Shown: piece after piece, positions 15,775 through 22,801 of the stretch
Layout: each line of letters begins with the position of its first letter
Position numbering within the stretch: position 1 is the stretch's first letter
Assembly: GCA_003001975.1 (NCBI GenBank)
Contig: PVUG01000002.1
Span: 310,001 to 374,000, forward strand
Length of the DNA stretch: 64,000 nucleotides
Direction: 5' to 3'
DNA from: Martelella mediterranea
GTDB taxonomy: Bacteria; Pseudomonadota; Alphaproteobacteria; Rhizobiales; Rhizobiaceae
The notes under the pieces: generated by a model
What the model was told of the DNA's origin: nothing
The model's input: the letters and a program-made list of their open reading frames with translations, nothing else
Database searches by the model: none
Translations under genes and position numbers: made by a program

Positions 15775-16932
15775 TTATACTTCGGCAAGCGCCCGGGCGA
15801 TGCCGCGGACTTCCGCAAGGCCGCGCAGGCGGCCGATCAGCGGATAGCCCGGATTGGTCTTGCGCGACTGGTCGTCGAGGATGGCGTGACCGTGGTCCGG
15901 ACGGAAGGGAAGCTGGACGCCTCTGGCCTTTTCGACCTCAAGTGCTGCCCGGACGATCGCCACCATATCGACATCGCCGTCCAGATGCGGGGCTTCGTGG
16001 AAGCTCATGCCATCTTCTTCACGCTTGGTCGCACGCAGGTGCAGGAAGTGCACCCGGTCTCCATGCTTTTTCAGCATTGCAGGCAGATCGTTTTCGGGCC
16101 GGATACCGTAGGAACCGGTGCAGAAGGTGAAGCCATTGGCAGGGCTCGGCACGCGGGCGGCAATCCGGTCCATATCCTCAACGCTCGAGACCACGCGCGG
16201 GAGGCCGAACAGCGGACGCGGCGGATCATCGGGATGGATCGCCATGACGCCGCCGGCTTCTTCCACCATCGGCACGACGATTTCCAGAAAACGCGAAAGC
16301 TGTTCTGCAAGGGCTGCGGCATCGATCGCGTCATAACGGGCGAGCTGCCCCCGGAAATCTTCCAGCGTGTAGCTTTCCTCTGCGCCGGGCAGACCGGCCA
16401 GCACGGTGCTGATGAGCTTGGCAATGGCATCTTCGCTCAGCGTCTTGAAGCGGGCTTCGGCCTTTTCGACGACGTCTGCCGGATAATCGGCTTCCGCGCC
16501 CTTGCGCTGCAGGATGAAAAGATCAAACACGACATAGAGCAGATAATCGAAGCGGAGCGCCAGCGCGCCGTCTTCCAGCGGATAGGTGAGGTCCGTGCGC
16601 GTCCAGTCGAGTACCGGCATGAAATTGTAGCAGATCGTCTTGACGCCTTCGCGCGCCAGGTTCTGTGCGGAACGGCCCCAGGTTTCGGCCAGTTCTTCCC
16701 AGCCGGGCTCGGCGGTCTTGATCTTTTCATGGACAGGAATGCTCTCGACCACCGACCATGTCAGGCCGGCCTTCGCGATCAGGTCACGCCGGGCGGCAAT
16801 CGCCTCGCGTTCCCACAGCACGCCGTTCGGCAATTCGTGAAGCGCGGTCACGATATCGGTCGCGCCGGTCTGGCGCACCTCTGCAAGTGAAATCGGATCA
16901 TTGGGTCCGAACCAGCGCCAGCTTTCCTTCAT
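15775..16932 (-). CDS. uxuA: Mannonate dehydratase UxuA
   Basis: 385-aa cytosolic metal enzyme that dehydrates D-mannonate to 2-keto-3-deoxygluconate, the last hexuronate-specific step before KDG kinase. The TIM-barrel signatures are present: MKESWRWFGPNDPISL at the N-terminus, MPVLDWTRTDL, MAIHPDDPPRPLFGLPRVVS (His and Asp metal ligands), FCTGSYGIRPENDL, FLHLRATKRE and PFRPDHGHAILDD. The length is close to E. coli UxuA (394). It is the last gene of the dctP-uidA-gntR-uxuA operon, 117 bp after gntR. UxuB is encoded at the end of the divergent arm, so the pathway is split over both transcripts. Confidence 0.95.
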   Translation of the reverse strand: MKESWRWFGPNDPISLAEVRQTGATDIVTALHELPNGVLWEREAIAARRDLIAKAGLTWSVVESIPVHEKIKTAEPGWEELAETWGRSAQNLAREGVKTICYNFMPVLDWTRTDLTYPLEDGALALRFDYLLYVVFDLFILQRKGAEADYPADVVEKAEARFKTLSEDAIAKLISTVLAGLPGAEESYTLEDFRGQLARYDAIDAAALAEQLSRFLEIVVPMVEEAGGVMAIHPDDPPRPLFGLPRVVSSVEDMDRIAARVPSPANGFTFCTGSYGIRPENDLPAMLKKHGDRVHFLHLRATKREEDGMSFHEAPHLDGDVDMVAIVRAALEVEKARGVQLPFRPDHGHAILDDQSRKTNPGYPLIGRLRGLAEVRGIARALAEV

Positions 16933-17049
16933 GGTATTCTCCTGTCATTATTCTCTGAAACAGCCTGGAGCAGCGCGCGCTCGAAGCGCCGGAAGGGGTC
17001 CGCTCCTGACTGAAAACCGGGTTTGGCGATCTTGCCGTTTGCCCGTTGC

Positions 17050-17817
17050 CTATCCCACGATCCGCCCCAGTTCATGCGAGCCGAAGACATAGCCGTCAAA
17101 GGCCGGATCATCGACATCCGACAGCTCCATCAGGGTTTCGCGTACATTCTGAAGATGCGTCCACATGGCCTGGCGGGCACGGGCCGGGTCCTTCATCTGC
17201 AGGGCCTGTAATATCTCCTGATGATCCTGAAGCCAGCGGCGGCGATAATCCGTATCGAACACGCGGGTGTGAAGCTGTGCCCACATCCGGCTTTTCTTGC
17301 GCTTGCCCCACAATTCATCCAGCAGATCGACCAGCACGGCATTCTGGGTGGCGACCGCAATCAGCCGGTGAAACAGCTCGTCGGCCTCATAGCCGTCGTC
17401 GGTTCCCTTTTCGATGGCCTCGCGCTCCATGTCGAGCGCCTCGCGCATTCTGCGGATATCCGCCATGGAGACCATTTCGGCGGCAAAGGCGGCAATCGTC
17501 GATTCCAGAAGCTGGCGGGCCTGCAGCAGTTCGAACGGGCCGAAATCATCCGGCAAGTCCTCGATACGCGGCTCATCCGGCTCCACAGCCTCCTGCGGGA
17601 CGGCAAGATAAATGCCCGATCCCTTGCGCACATCGACCAGACCTTCAAGCTCAAGCGTAATGACGGCCTCACGCACCAGCGAGCGGCTGACCCCAAGCTC
17701 CTCGGCCATCTGGCGCTCGGTCTTGAGGCGATCGCCGGGCTTGTAGTCCGAGCGCGCGATCAGGCTGCGGATTTCGTCAGCGACCTCCTGATAGCGGCGC
17801 TTTACGATCTCTCCCAT
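17050..17817 (-). CDS. GntR/FadR-family regulator of the glucuronide locus (UxuR-like)
   Basis: 255 aa. The N-terminal winged HTH (EIRSLIARSDYKPGDRLKTE, RQMAEELGVSRSLVREAVIT) and the C-terminal FCD ligand domain (DELFHRLIAVATQNAVLVDL, DHQEILQALQMKDPARARQA, MWTHLQNVRETL) place it in the FadR subfamily that includes UxuR and ExuR. It is encoded inside the glucuronide operon and starts 16 bp within the end of uidA, so it is translationally coupled. Two FadR-type palindromes in the divergent promoter region are its probable sites. The likely effector is a hexuronate or fructuronate (inference). Confidence 0.9.
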   Translation of the reverse strand: MGEIVKRRYQEVADEIRSLIARSDYKPGDRLKTERQMAEELGVSRSLVREAVITLELEGLVDVRKGSGIYLAVPQEAVEPDEPRIEDLPDDFGPFELLQARQLLESTIAAFAAEMVSMADIRRMREALDMEREAIEKGTDDGYEADELFHRLIAVATQNAVLVDLLDELWGKRKKSRMWAQLHTRVFDTDYRRRWLQDHQEILQALQMKDPARARQAMWTHLQNVRETLMELSDVDDPAFDGYVFGSHELGRIVG

Positions 17818-19610
17818 TCTTCAACCTCCCCTGCGGCAACCATATGATAGAATGATCGCAGTATAGCGAAGGATTTCTTTCTGGTTACCTTATCTGCGGC
17901 GATAAGCCCCTTACGGTTAAAACCACGCTGGAATATCCCCTGCCGGCGTTCCGTCCTGAAATCATAGAGGATCCAGGGCGACATGCCCTTGACGAAATCG
18001 AGGTCCTTCAGCGTAGCGATCTGCTTTTCATAGACGCTTGCCTGGTAATCCTCCGAGAACAGACCATCCTTCGGCCCCTGCTCGGTGATGTCGGCATCCG
18101 CGCCGGTTTCCGAAATGACCACGGGGCGGTCCGGCTGGGAGTTGGCGAGGATTTTCGGCAGTTCGGAAAAATCCTCGTCATACCAGCCGTAATATTCGTT
18201 GATCCCGATGATATCGAGATAGGCGGCAAGCCGGTCCTCGATCTTCAGCTTGGTGTGGTTCACAAGGCAGGCGGCTGCAATCAGCCGCGTCGGGTCTTCC
18301 GCGCGCGCGGTTTCGGCAAGGCCCTTCATGAAGGCAAGCCGGGTGTCGGTATCGGCATTTTCGTTGCCGACCGACCAGATCGCCACACATGCACGATTGC
18401 GGTCGCGGCGGATCAATTCAAGCAGCTGGTTCTGCGCATCCCGTTCAGTTGCCGGATTGGCAAAATCGATGGCCCAGTAAACCGGGATTTCCGCCCAGAC
18501 GAGAAGACCGATCTCATCGGCCAGTTCAACCGCGCGTTCGTGATGGGGATAATGCGCAAGCCGCACGAAATTGCAGCCCATCTCCTTGGCATCGGCGTAA
18601 CGCCGGCGCAGATCGTCCTCGGTAATGACCTTGCCGCGCTTGTCGTCGTCCTCATGCACCGAAATGCCGCGCAGCCACAGCGGACGTCCGTTCAGGTAAA
18701 GCTCCCGGCCCTTGCGCTCGATCGTGCGGAAGCCGACGCGATCCGACACGCGGTCATCACCGGCGCTGACATGGACATCGTAAAGCTTCGGCCGATCGGG
18801 CCGCCACAGCAGCGGACCGGCGGCGATATCGATACTACCCTTGCCATCGACAAGCTGCACCGTCTCGCGAATGCCGAGTTCGGGGATCGAAATTTCCGCC
18901 GTTTCGGCGCCCTCGGCCACGACGCGCGCCGTCAGACAGGCAAAATGGCTGTCGGGCTTGAGATGGATGAAGAAATCGCGGATCAGGCTTTCCGGCGTCT
19001 CGACCAGCGAGACTTCGCGATAGACGCCGCCATAATTGAACCAGTCGGTGTTGCGCATCGGCACGCGGTCAAGGGTGCGCACATTGTTGACGCACAGCAT
19101 CAGCCAGTTGCGGCCCTCCTTCAGGCGGTCGGTCAGTTCGGCAAAGAACGGCGTCGAGCCGCCATAATGGTTGCCGACGAATTCACCGTTCAGGAAAACC
19201 TTGCAGTCATATTGCGCCGCGCCGACGCGCAGGAAGGTGCGCTTGCCGGGTTTGGGCGAGAAATCGACGGGGCGCGTATACCAGGCGCTGCCTTCGAAGA
19301 AATACCACTTCTCCTTCAGCATCTGCCAGCAGGAGGGCACGGGCACGGTTTCGCCCATATAGGGGTCGTAGTCCCAGGGCTCTTCCCGGTCGCGCGGTTC
19401 GGCCGGCTCCATGACGAACCATTTCTGGCGCAGGCCGGTATCGAGCAGGTCGACACAGAAATTCCAGTCGCCGTCCAGTGAAACCTGTTCGCGATCGCCC
19501 ATGAAGATCATGGTCGTGTGGTTAAGGTTCTGCGTATTGAAAGGACGATCATAGTCCTCGTCATGCAGCGCCTGCAGCGCATTTTCCGCCAATACCGATC
19601 GCTCAAGCAT
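17802..19610 (-). CDS. uidA: GH2 beta-glucuronidase
   Basis: 602-aa cytosolic (no signal peptide) glycosidase, the same length as E. coli UidA. The domains are sugar-binding jelly roll (1-180), immunoglobulin-like (180-275) and TIM barrel (275-595). The acid/base Glu417 lies in IWSVGNEN and the nucleophile Glu501 in VVISETGAD. The N-x-K pair that binds the substrate carboxylate in beta-glucuronidases is present as FNRKG (Asn565, Lys567, against 566/568 in E. coli), which separates it from beta-galactosidases. It releases glucuronate from imported glucuronides. It follows dctP by 77 bp and overlaps gntR by 16 bp. Confidence 0.92.
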   Translation of the reverse strand: MLERSVLAENALQALHDEDYDRPFNTQNLNHTTMIFMGDREQVSLDGDWNFCVDLLDTGLRQKWFVMEPAEPRDREEPWDYDPYMGETVPVPSCWQMLKEKWYFFEGSAWYTRPVDFSPKPGKRTFLRVGAAQYDCKVFLNGEFVGNHYGGSTPFFAELTDRLKEGRNWLMLCVNNVRTLDRVPMRNTDWFNYGGVYREVSLVETPESLIRDFFIHLKPDSHFACLTARVVAEGAETAEISIPELGIRETVQLVDGKGSIDIAAGPLLWRPDRPKLYDVHVSAGDDRVSDRVGFRTIERKGRELYLNGRPLWLRGISVHEDDDKRGKVITEDDLRRRYADAKEMGCNFVRLAHYPHHERAVELADEIGLLVWAEIPVYWAIDFANPATERDAQNQLLELIRRDRNRACVAIWSVGNENADTDTRLAFMKGLAETARAEDPTRLIAAACLVNHTKLKIEDRLAAYLDIIGINEYYGWYDEDFSELPKILANSQPDRPVVISETGADADITEQGPKDGLFSEDYQASVYEKQIATLKDLDFVKGMSPWILYDFRTERRQGIFQRGFNRKGLIAADKVTRKKSFAILRSFYHMVAAGEVEEWERS

Positions 19611-19687
19611 GATGAACCTCCACCGAACCTGTCACATTGTCTCAGTTGGCCGGCCGCCCAAAGCGGCCGACCAATTTATCGCGCGAC

Positions 19688-20680
19688 TTAGTTGTCGCTG
19701 TAGTCTGCACCGGCGGCCTGGATGCGGTCGACCAGGTCGGCAACAGCCGGGGAGCTGCCCTTGACTTCCTCATACATCGGCTGAACCGCTTCGATGAAGG
19801 GAGCCTTGTCGACGGTATTGACCGTGACGCCCATTTCCTCGATTTCGCCCATGGTCTTGGAAACGATCTCATCCCACTGTTCGCGGTGGAACTTCATGGC
19901 TTCCTGAGCAGCCTGCTGGAAAGCGGCCTTGTCCTCGTCAGACATGGAGTCCCAGGCGCAGTTCGAAATCACCACGACGGAGGGGATCATGGTGTGTTCG
20001 TCGAGGGAGAAGTAGTCGGCCACTTCACCGTGACGCACGGTGGTAAGCGCGGTCGGGTTGTTTTCCGCGGCGTCGACGACACCCTGCTGCAAGGCGCTGT
20101 AGAGTTCGCCATAGGCGAGCGGCGTCGGGCTGCCACCAAGCAGCTCAACCATGCGGATTGCCGACGGGCTCGGCTGAACGCGAACCTTCATGCCCTGAAG
20201 GTCTGCCGGTGTGTTGATCGGCTTGTTACCGTAGAAGGAACGGGCGCCTTCGAGCAGGAATGCGACCCCCTGAAAACCCTTGTCATGGGAGGCATCAAGG
20301 ATTTCCTGGCCGATATCACCGGTCAGAACGTCAAACTGATGATCTTCGCTGAGGAACAGGTAGGGCAGGTTCAACGCCGAATAGGTCGGCTCGAAAGCCT
20401 CCAGTTCGCTGGCGTTGCTCTTGGCCATGTCGAGCACGCAGCTCTGCACCAGTTCCATCGATTCGCGCTGGTTGCCAAGCTGACCGTTGGGGAAAACCTG
20501 AATATCCCAGGCGCCATCCGTCAGTTCCGACAGGCGCTCACCCATGAATTCCATGGAGATGTGCAGCGGATGGTCCGGCGGGTTGTTGTGGTTGAGGCGA
20601 AGCGTGCGCGCTTCGGCCGTTGCAGCAAAGGCGACGGCAGCAACGCCCGTCATCAAAGCGATTTTGGAAAAGATCTTCAT
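19688..20680 (-). CDS. dctP: TRAP transporter substrate-binding protein DctP
   Basis: 330-aa periplasmic solute receptor. A signal peptide (MKIFSKIALMTGVAAVAFAA, cut near AEA-RT) is followed by the TRAP DctP fold: LRLNHNNPPDHPLH, IQVFPNGQLGNQRES, and the ligand-arginine region GMKVRVQPSPSAIRMVELLG with PTPLAYGELYSALQQGVVDA. The conserved Arg that clamps the substrate carboxylate is in VRVQPS. It is unusual in being transcribed away from its own dctQ-dctM genes, as the first gene of the enzyme operon. Given the neighbours the ligand is probably a uronic acid or glucuronide (inference). Confidence 0.92.
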   Translation of the reverse strand: MKIFSKIALMTGVAAVAFAATAEARTLRLNHNNPPDHPLHISMEFMGERLSELTDGAWDIQVFPNGQLGNQRESMELVQSCVLDMAKSNASELEAFEPTYSALNLPYLFLSEDHQFDVLTGDIGQEILDASHDKGFQGVAFLLEGARSFYGNKPINTPADLQGMKVRVQPSPSAIRMVELLGGSPTPLAYGELYSALQQGVVDAAENNPTALTTVRHGEVADYFSLDEHTMIPSVVVISNCAWDSMSDEDKAAFQQAAQEAMKFHREQWDEIVSKTMGEIEEMGVTVNTVDKAPFIEAVQPMYEEVKGSSPAVADLVDRIQAAGADYSDN

Positions 20681-20760
20681 ATCTTCCTCCCGGCACCCGA
20701 TCGTTTGAGGAGAGGTTAATTGGGCCGCCACTGAGTGCCTTTTCGTAGCGGATGCCGTCA

Positions 20761-20770
20761 TGGTTGACCA
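20761..20770. promoter_or_regulatory. FadR-type operator 1 in the divergent dctP/dctQ region
   Basis: TGGTTGACCA, dyad TGGT-N2-ACCA, lies 81 bp before dctP. It matches the FadR-subfamily pattern TGGTnnACCA. Confidence 0.6.
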
Positions 20771-20801
20771 AATAAATATTGATGTCAACCAAAATAGATA
20801 A

Positions 20802-20815
20802 ATTGGTTGACCAAT
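20802..20815. promoter_or_regulatory. FadR-type operator 2 in the divergent dctP/dctQ region
   Basis: ATTGGTTGACCAAT, dyad with 6-bp arms around TG, shares the core TGGTTGACCA with operator 1; the centres are 43 bp apart (about four turns). A diverged half copy (TGTCAACCA) lies between them at 20784. It is positioned to control both arms. Confidence 0.68.
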
Positions 20816-20901
20816 TTTTTGTTTTGGTCCATGGTCCGGTCATCGGCCCGAAGGCACCGCCCGAAAGGCTGCATAAAAGAACTCGCTCAAGGGAGGGTCG
20901 G

Positions 20902-21459
20902 ATGTCCGAAACAGGAAAACCCGACACGATCAGCCGTCTGACCGACGGCCTTGCCAACGTGATCGACGCCATTTTGCGCGTCATCATCGTCGCCGGCTTC
21001 TCCGGCATGGTCATTTGTGTGGTGTGGCAGGTGATGAGCCGCTACATCCTGCGCGCACCTTCGATCTACACTGACGAAATCGCACGCTTTCTGTTCATCT
21101 GGATGGCGCTGATTGGCGGCGCCTATACCTTTGGCAAGGGCCGCCACCTCGCCATCGAAATCCTGGCGCCGGCGCTGAAGGGCTGGCGCAAGCAGCTTGC
21201 GCAGCTGGCCGTTGTTGCGGTCATCGCCTTTTTCGCAATCGCCGTGATGATCAATGGCGGCAGCGCGCTGGTGGCCCGCACGCTTGCAAACGGCCAGGTC
21301 TCGCCGGCCCTGCAAATGCCCATGGGCTATGTCTACTTCGCCATTCCGGCCTCCGGCGCCTTCATTCTCATCTACTGCATTCAGATGGCCGTCCGCCTTT
21401 TCCACGGCATGACGCCCGTTGAAGCCCCGCCCGCCGAAGCCGGCGGACCTCTGGACTAA
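20902..21459 (+). CDS. dctQ: TRAP transporter small permease DctQ
   Basis: 185-aa inner-membrane protein with four hydrophobic helices. The family core is clear: VWQVMSRYILRAPSIYTDEI (Q-x-x-x-R-Y-x-x-x...W-x-E/DE) and RFLFIWMALIGGAYTFGKGR with the conserved G-x-R-x-H (GRHLAIEIL). The ATG at 20902 has GGGAGGG 4 nt upstream; the frame upstream is open but not family-like. It is the first gene of the plus arm; dctM follows 14 bp later. Confidence 0.92.
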   Translation: MSETGKPDTISRLTDGLANVIDAILRVIIVAGFSGMVICVVWQVMSRYILRAPSIYTDEIARFLFIWMALIGGAYTFGKGRHLAIEILAPALKGWRKQLAQLAVVAVIAFFAIAVMINGGSALVARTLANGQVSPALQMPMGYVYFAIPASGAFILIYCIQMAVRLFHGMTPVEAPPAEAGGPLD

Positions 21460-21473
21460 GGGAGATTTTTTTC

Positions 21474-22784
21474 ATGCTTATGTCTTACGCTCCACTGGTT
21501 CTGTTCGGCAGCTTCATCCTGCTGATGGTTCTTGGCGTTCCGATCGCCTTTTCAATCGGCGTTTCGGCCGTCCTCACCTTCGCGCTCTTCGTCGGCATCG
21601 ACCAGTCATTCTTCATCGTCGCCCAGCAGATGTCTTCGGGCCTCGACTCATTCACCCTTCTGGCGATCCCGTTCTTCATCCTGGCGGGCAACATCATGAA
21701 CCGCGGCGGCATTGCCCGCCGGCTGATCGATTTTGCCAAGGTCCTGGGGTTCGCGCTGCCCGGTTCGCTGGCCCATGTGAACGTGCTTGCCAACATGATG
21801 TTCGGTGCGCTTTCAGGCTCTGCCGTGGCCTCGGCCGCTGCTGTCGGCGGCGTCATGGCGCCGCTTGAAAAGAAGGAAGGCTATGACCCGGCCTATTCGG
21901 CCGCCGTCAACATCTCCTCCTGCACCACCGGCCTTCTGATCCCCCCAAGCTCGACCTTCATCGTCTACTCGCTGATTTCGGGCGGCACCTCGGTCGCCGC
22001 ACTGTTCGTTGCCGGCTATGTGCCCGGCATCCTGATGGGCCTCGGCATCATGATCGTCGCCGGCGTCATCGCCAAGAAGCGCGGCTACCCGACCCAGCCG
22101 CGCCCGAGCGTCATCGAATTCGTCAAGAAAGGTCTCGACGCCATCCTGCCCCTGGGCCTGATCGTCGTCGTCATGGGTGGTATCATCCTCGGTGTGTTCA
22201 CGGCAACGGAAGCCTCGGCGATTGCTGTCGTCTACACCATGCTGCTCGCCTTTGTCTGGTATCGTGAAACCTCGCTCAAGCAGCTCCCCTCGATCATCCT
22301 CGAATCGGCCATCACCACCGCCGTCGTTCTCTTGATGATCGGCTGCTCGATTGCGATGTCGCGCGCCATGGCCTTCGGCAACATTCCAAACATGATTTCC
22401 GACTTCATGCTCGGCCTGTCGGATAACCCGATCATGATCCTGCTGATCCTGAACCTCGTTCTTCTGGTTGTCGGCACTTTCATGGACATGACCCCGGCGC
22501 TGTTGATCTTCACCCCGATCCTGATGCCCGTGGTTCAGCAGCTTGGCATGGACCCGGTTCAGTTCGGCGTGATGATGACGCTCAACCTGTGCGTCGGCAT
22601 CTGCACCCCGCCTGTCGGCTCGGCCCTCTTCATCGGCTGCTCGGTTGGCGGAACCACGATCCCGAAGGTGATCAAGCCTCTGATCCCCTTCTTCCTGACC
22701 CTGATTGCGGTCCTGCTGCTCGTCACCTATGTCCCTGCAATCAGCCTTGCCCTGCCCCGCATGCTTCTGGGTTATGGCGGCTAA
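21474..22784 (+). CDS. dctM: TRAP transporter large permease DctM
   Basis: 436-aa elevator-type transport subunit that couples Na+ influx to solute uptake. About twelve hydrophobic segments are visible. Family signatures include AIPFFILAGNIMNRGGIARR, MMFGALSGSAVASAAAVGGV, SCTTGLLIPPSSTFIVYSLI (the IPPS motif), FMDMTPALLIFTPILMPVVQ and LCVGICTPPVGSALFIGCSV. The length is normal. It is translated just after dctQ and 17 bp before the GH31 gene, so transport and hydrolysis are expressed together. Confidence 0.95.
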   Translation: MLMSYAPLVLFGSFILLMVLGVPIAFSIGVSAVLTFALFVGIDQSFFIVAQQMSSGLDSFTLLAIPFFILAGNIMNRGGIARRLIDFAKVLGFALPGSLAHVNVLANMMFGALSGSAVASAAAVGGVMAPLEKKEGYDPAYSAAVNISSCTTGLLIPPSSTFIVYSLISGGTSVAALFVAGYVPGILMGLGIMIVAGVIAKKRGYPTQPRPSVIEFVKKGLDAILPLGLIVVVMGGIILGVFTATEASAIAVVYTMLLAFVWYRETSLKQLPSIILESAITTAVVLLMIGCSIAMSRAMAFGNIPNMISDFMLGLSDNPIMILLILNLVLLVVGTFMDMTPALLIFTPILMPVVQQLGMDPVQFGVMMTLNLCVGICTPPVGSALFIGCSVGGTTIPKVIKPLIPFFLTLIAVLLLVTYVPAISLALPRMLLGYGG

Positions 22785-22801
22785 CATAACGGGAAAAGAC
22801 T

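Noticed and set aside
18255-19481. 408-codon open frame antisense to uidA
   Set aside because: High-GC shadow of the beta-glucuronidase gene with no recognisable protein.
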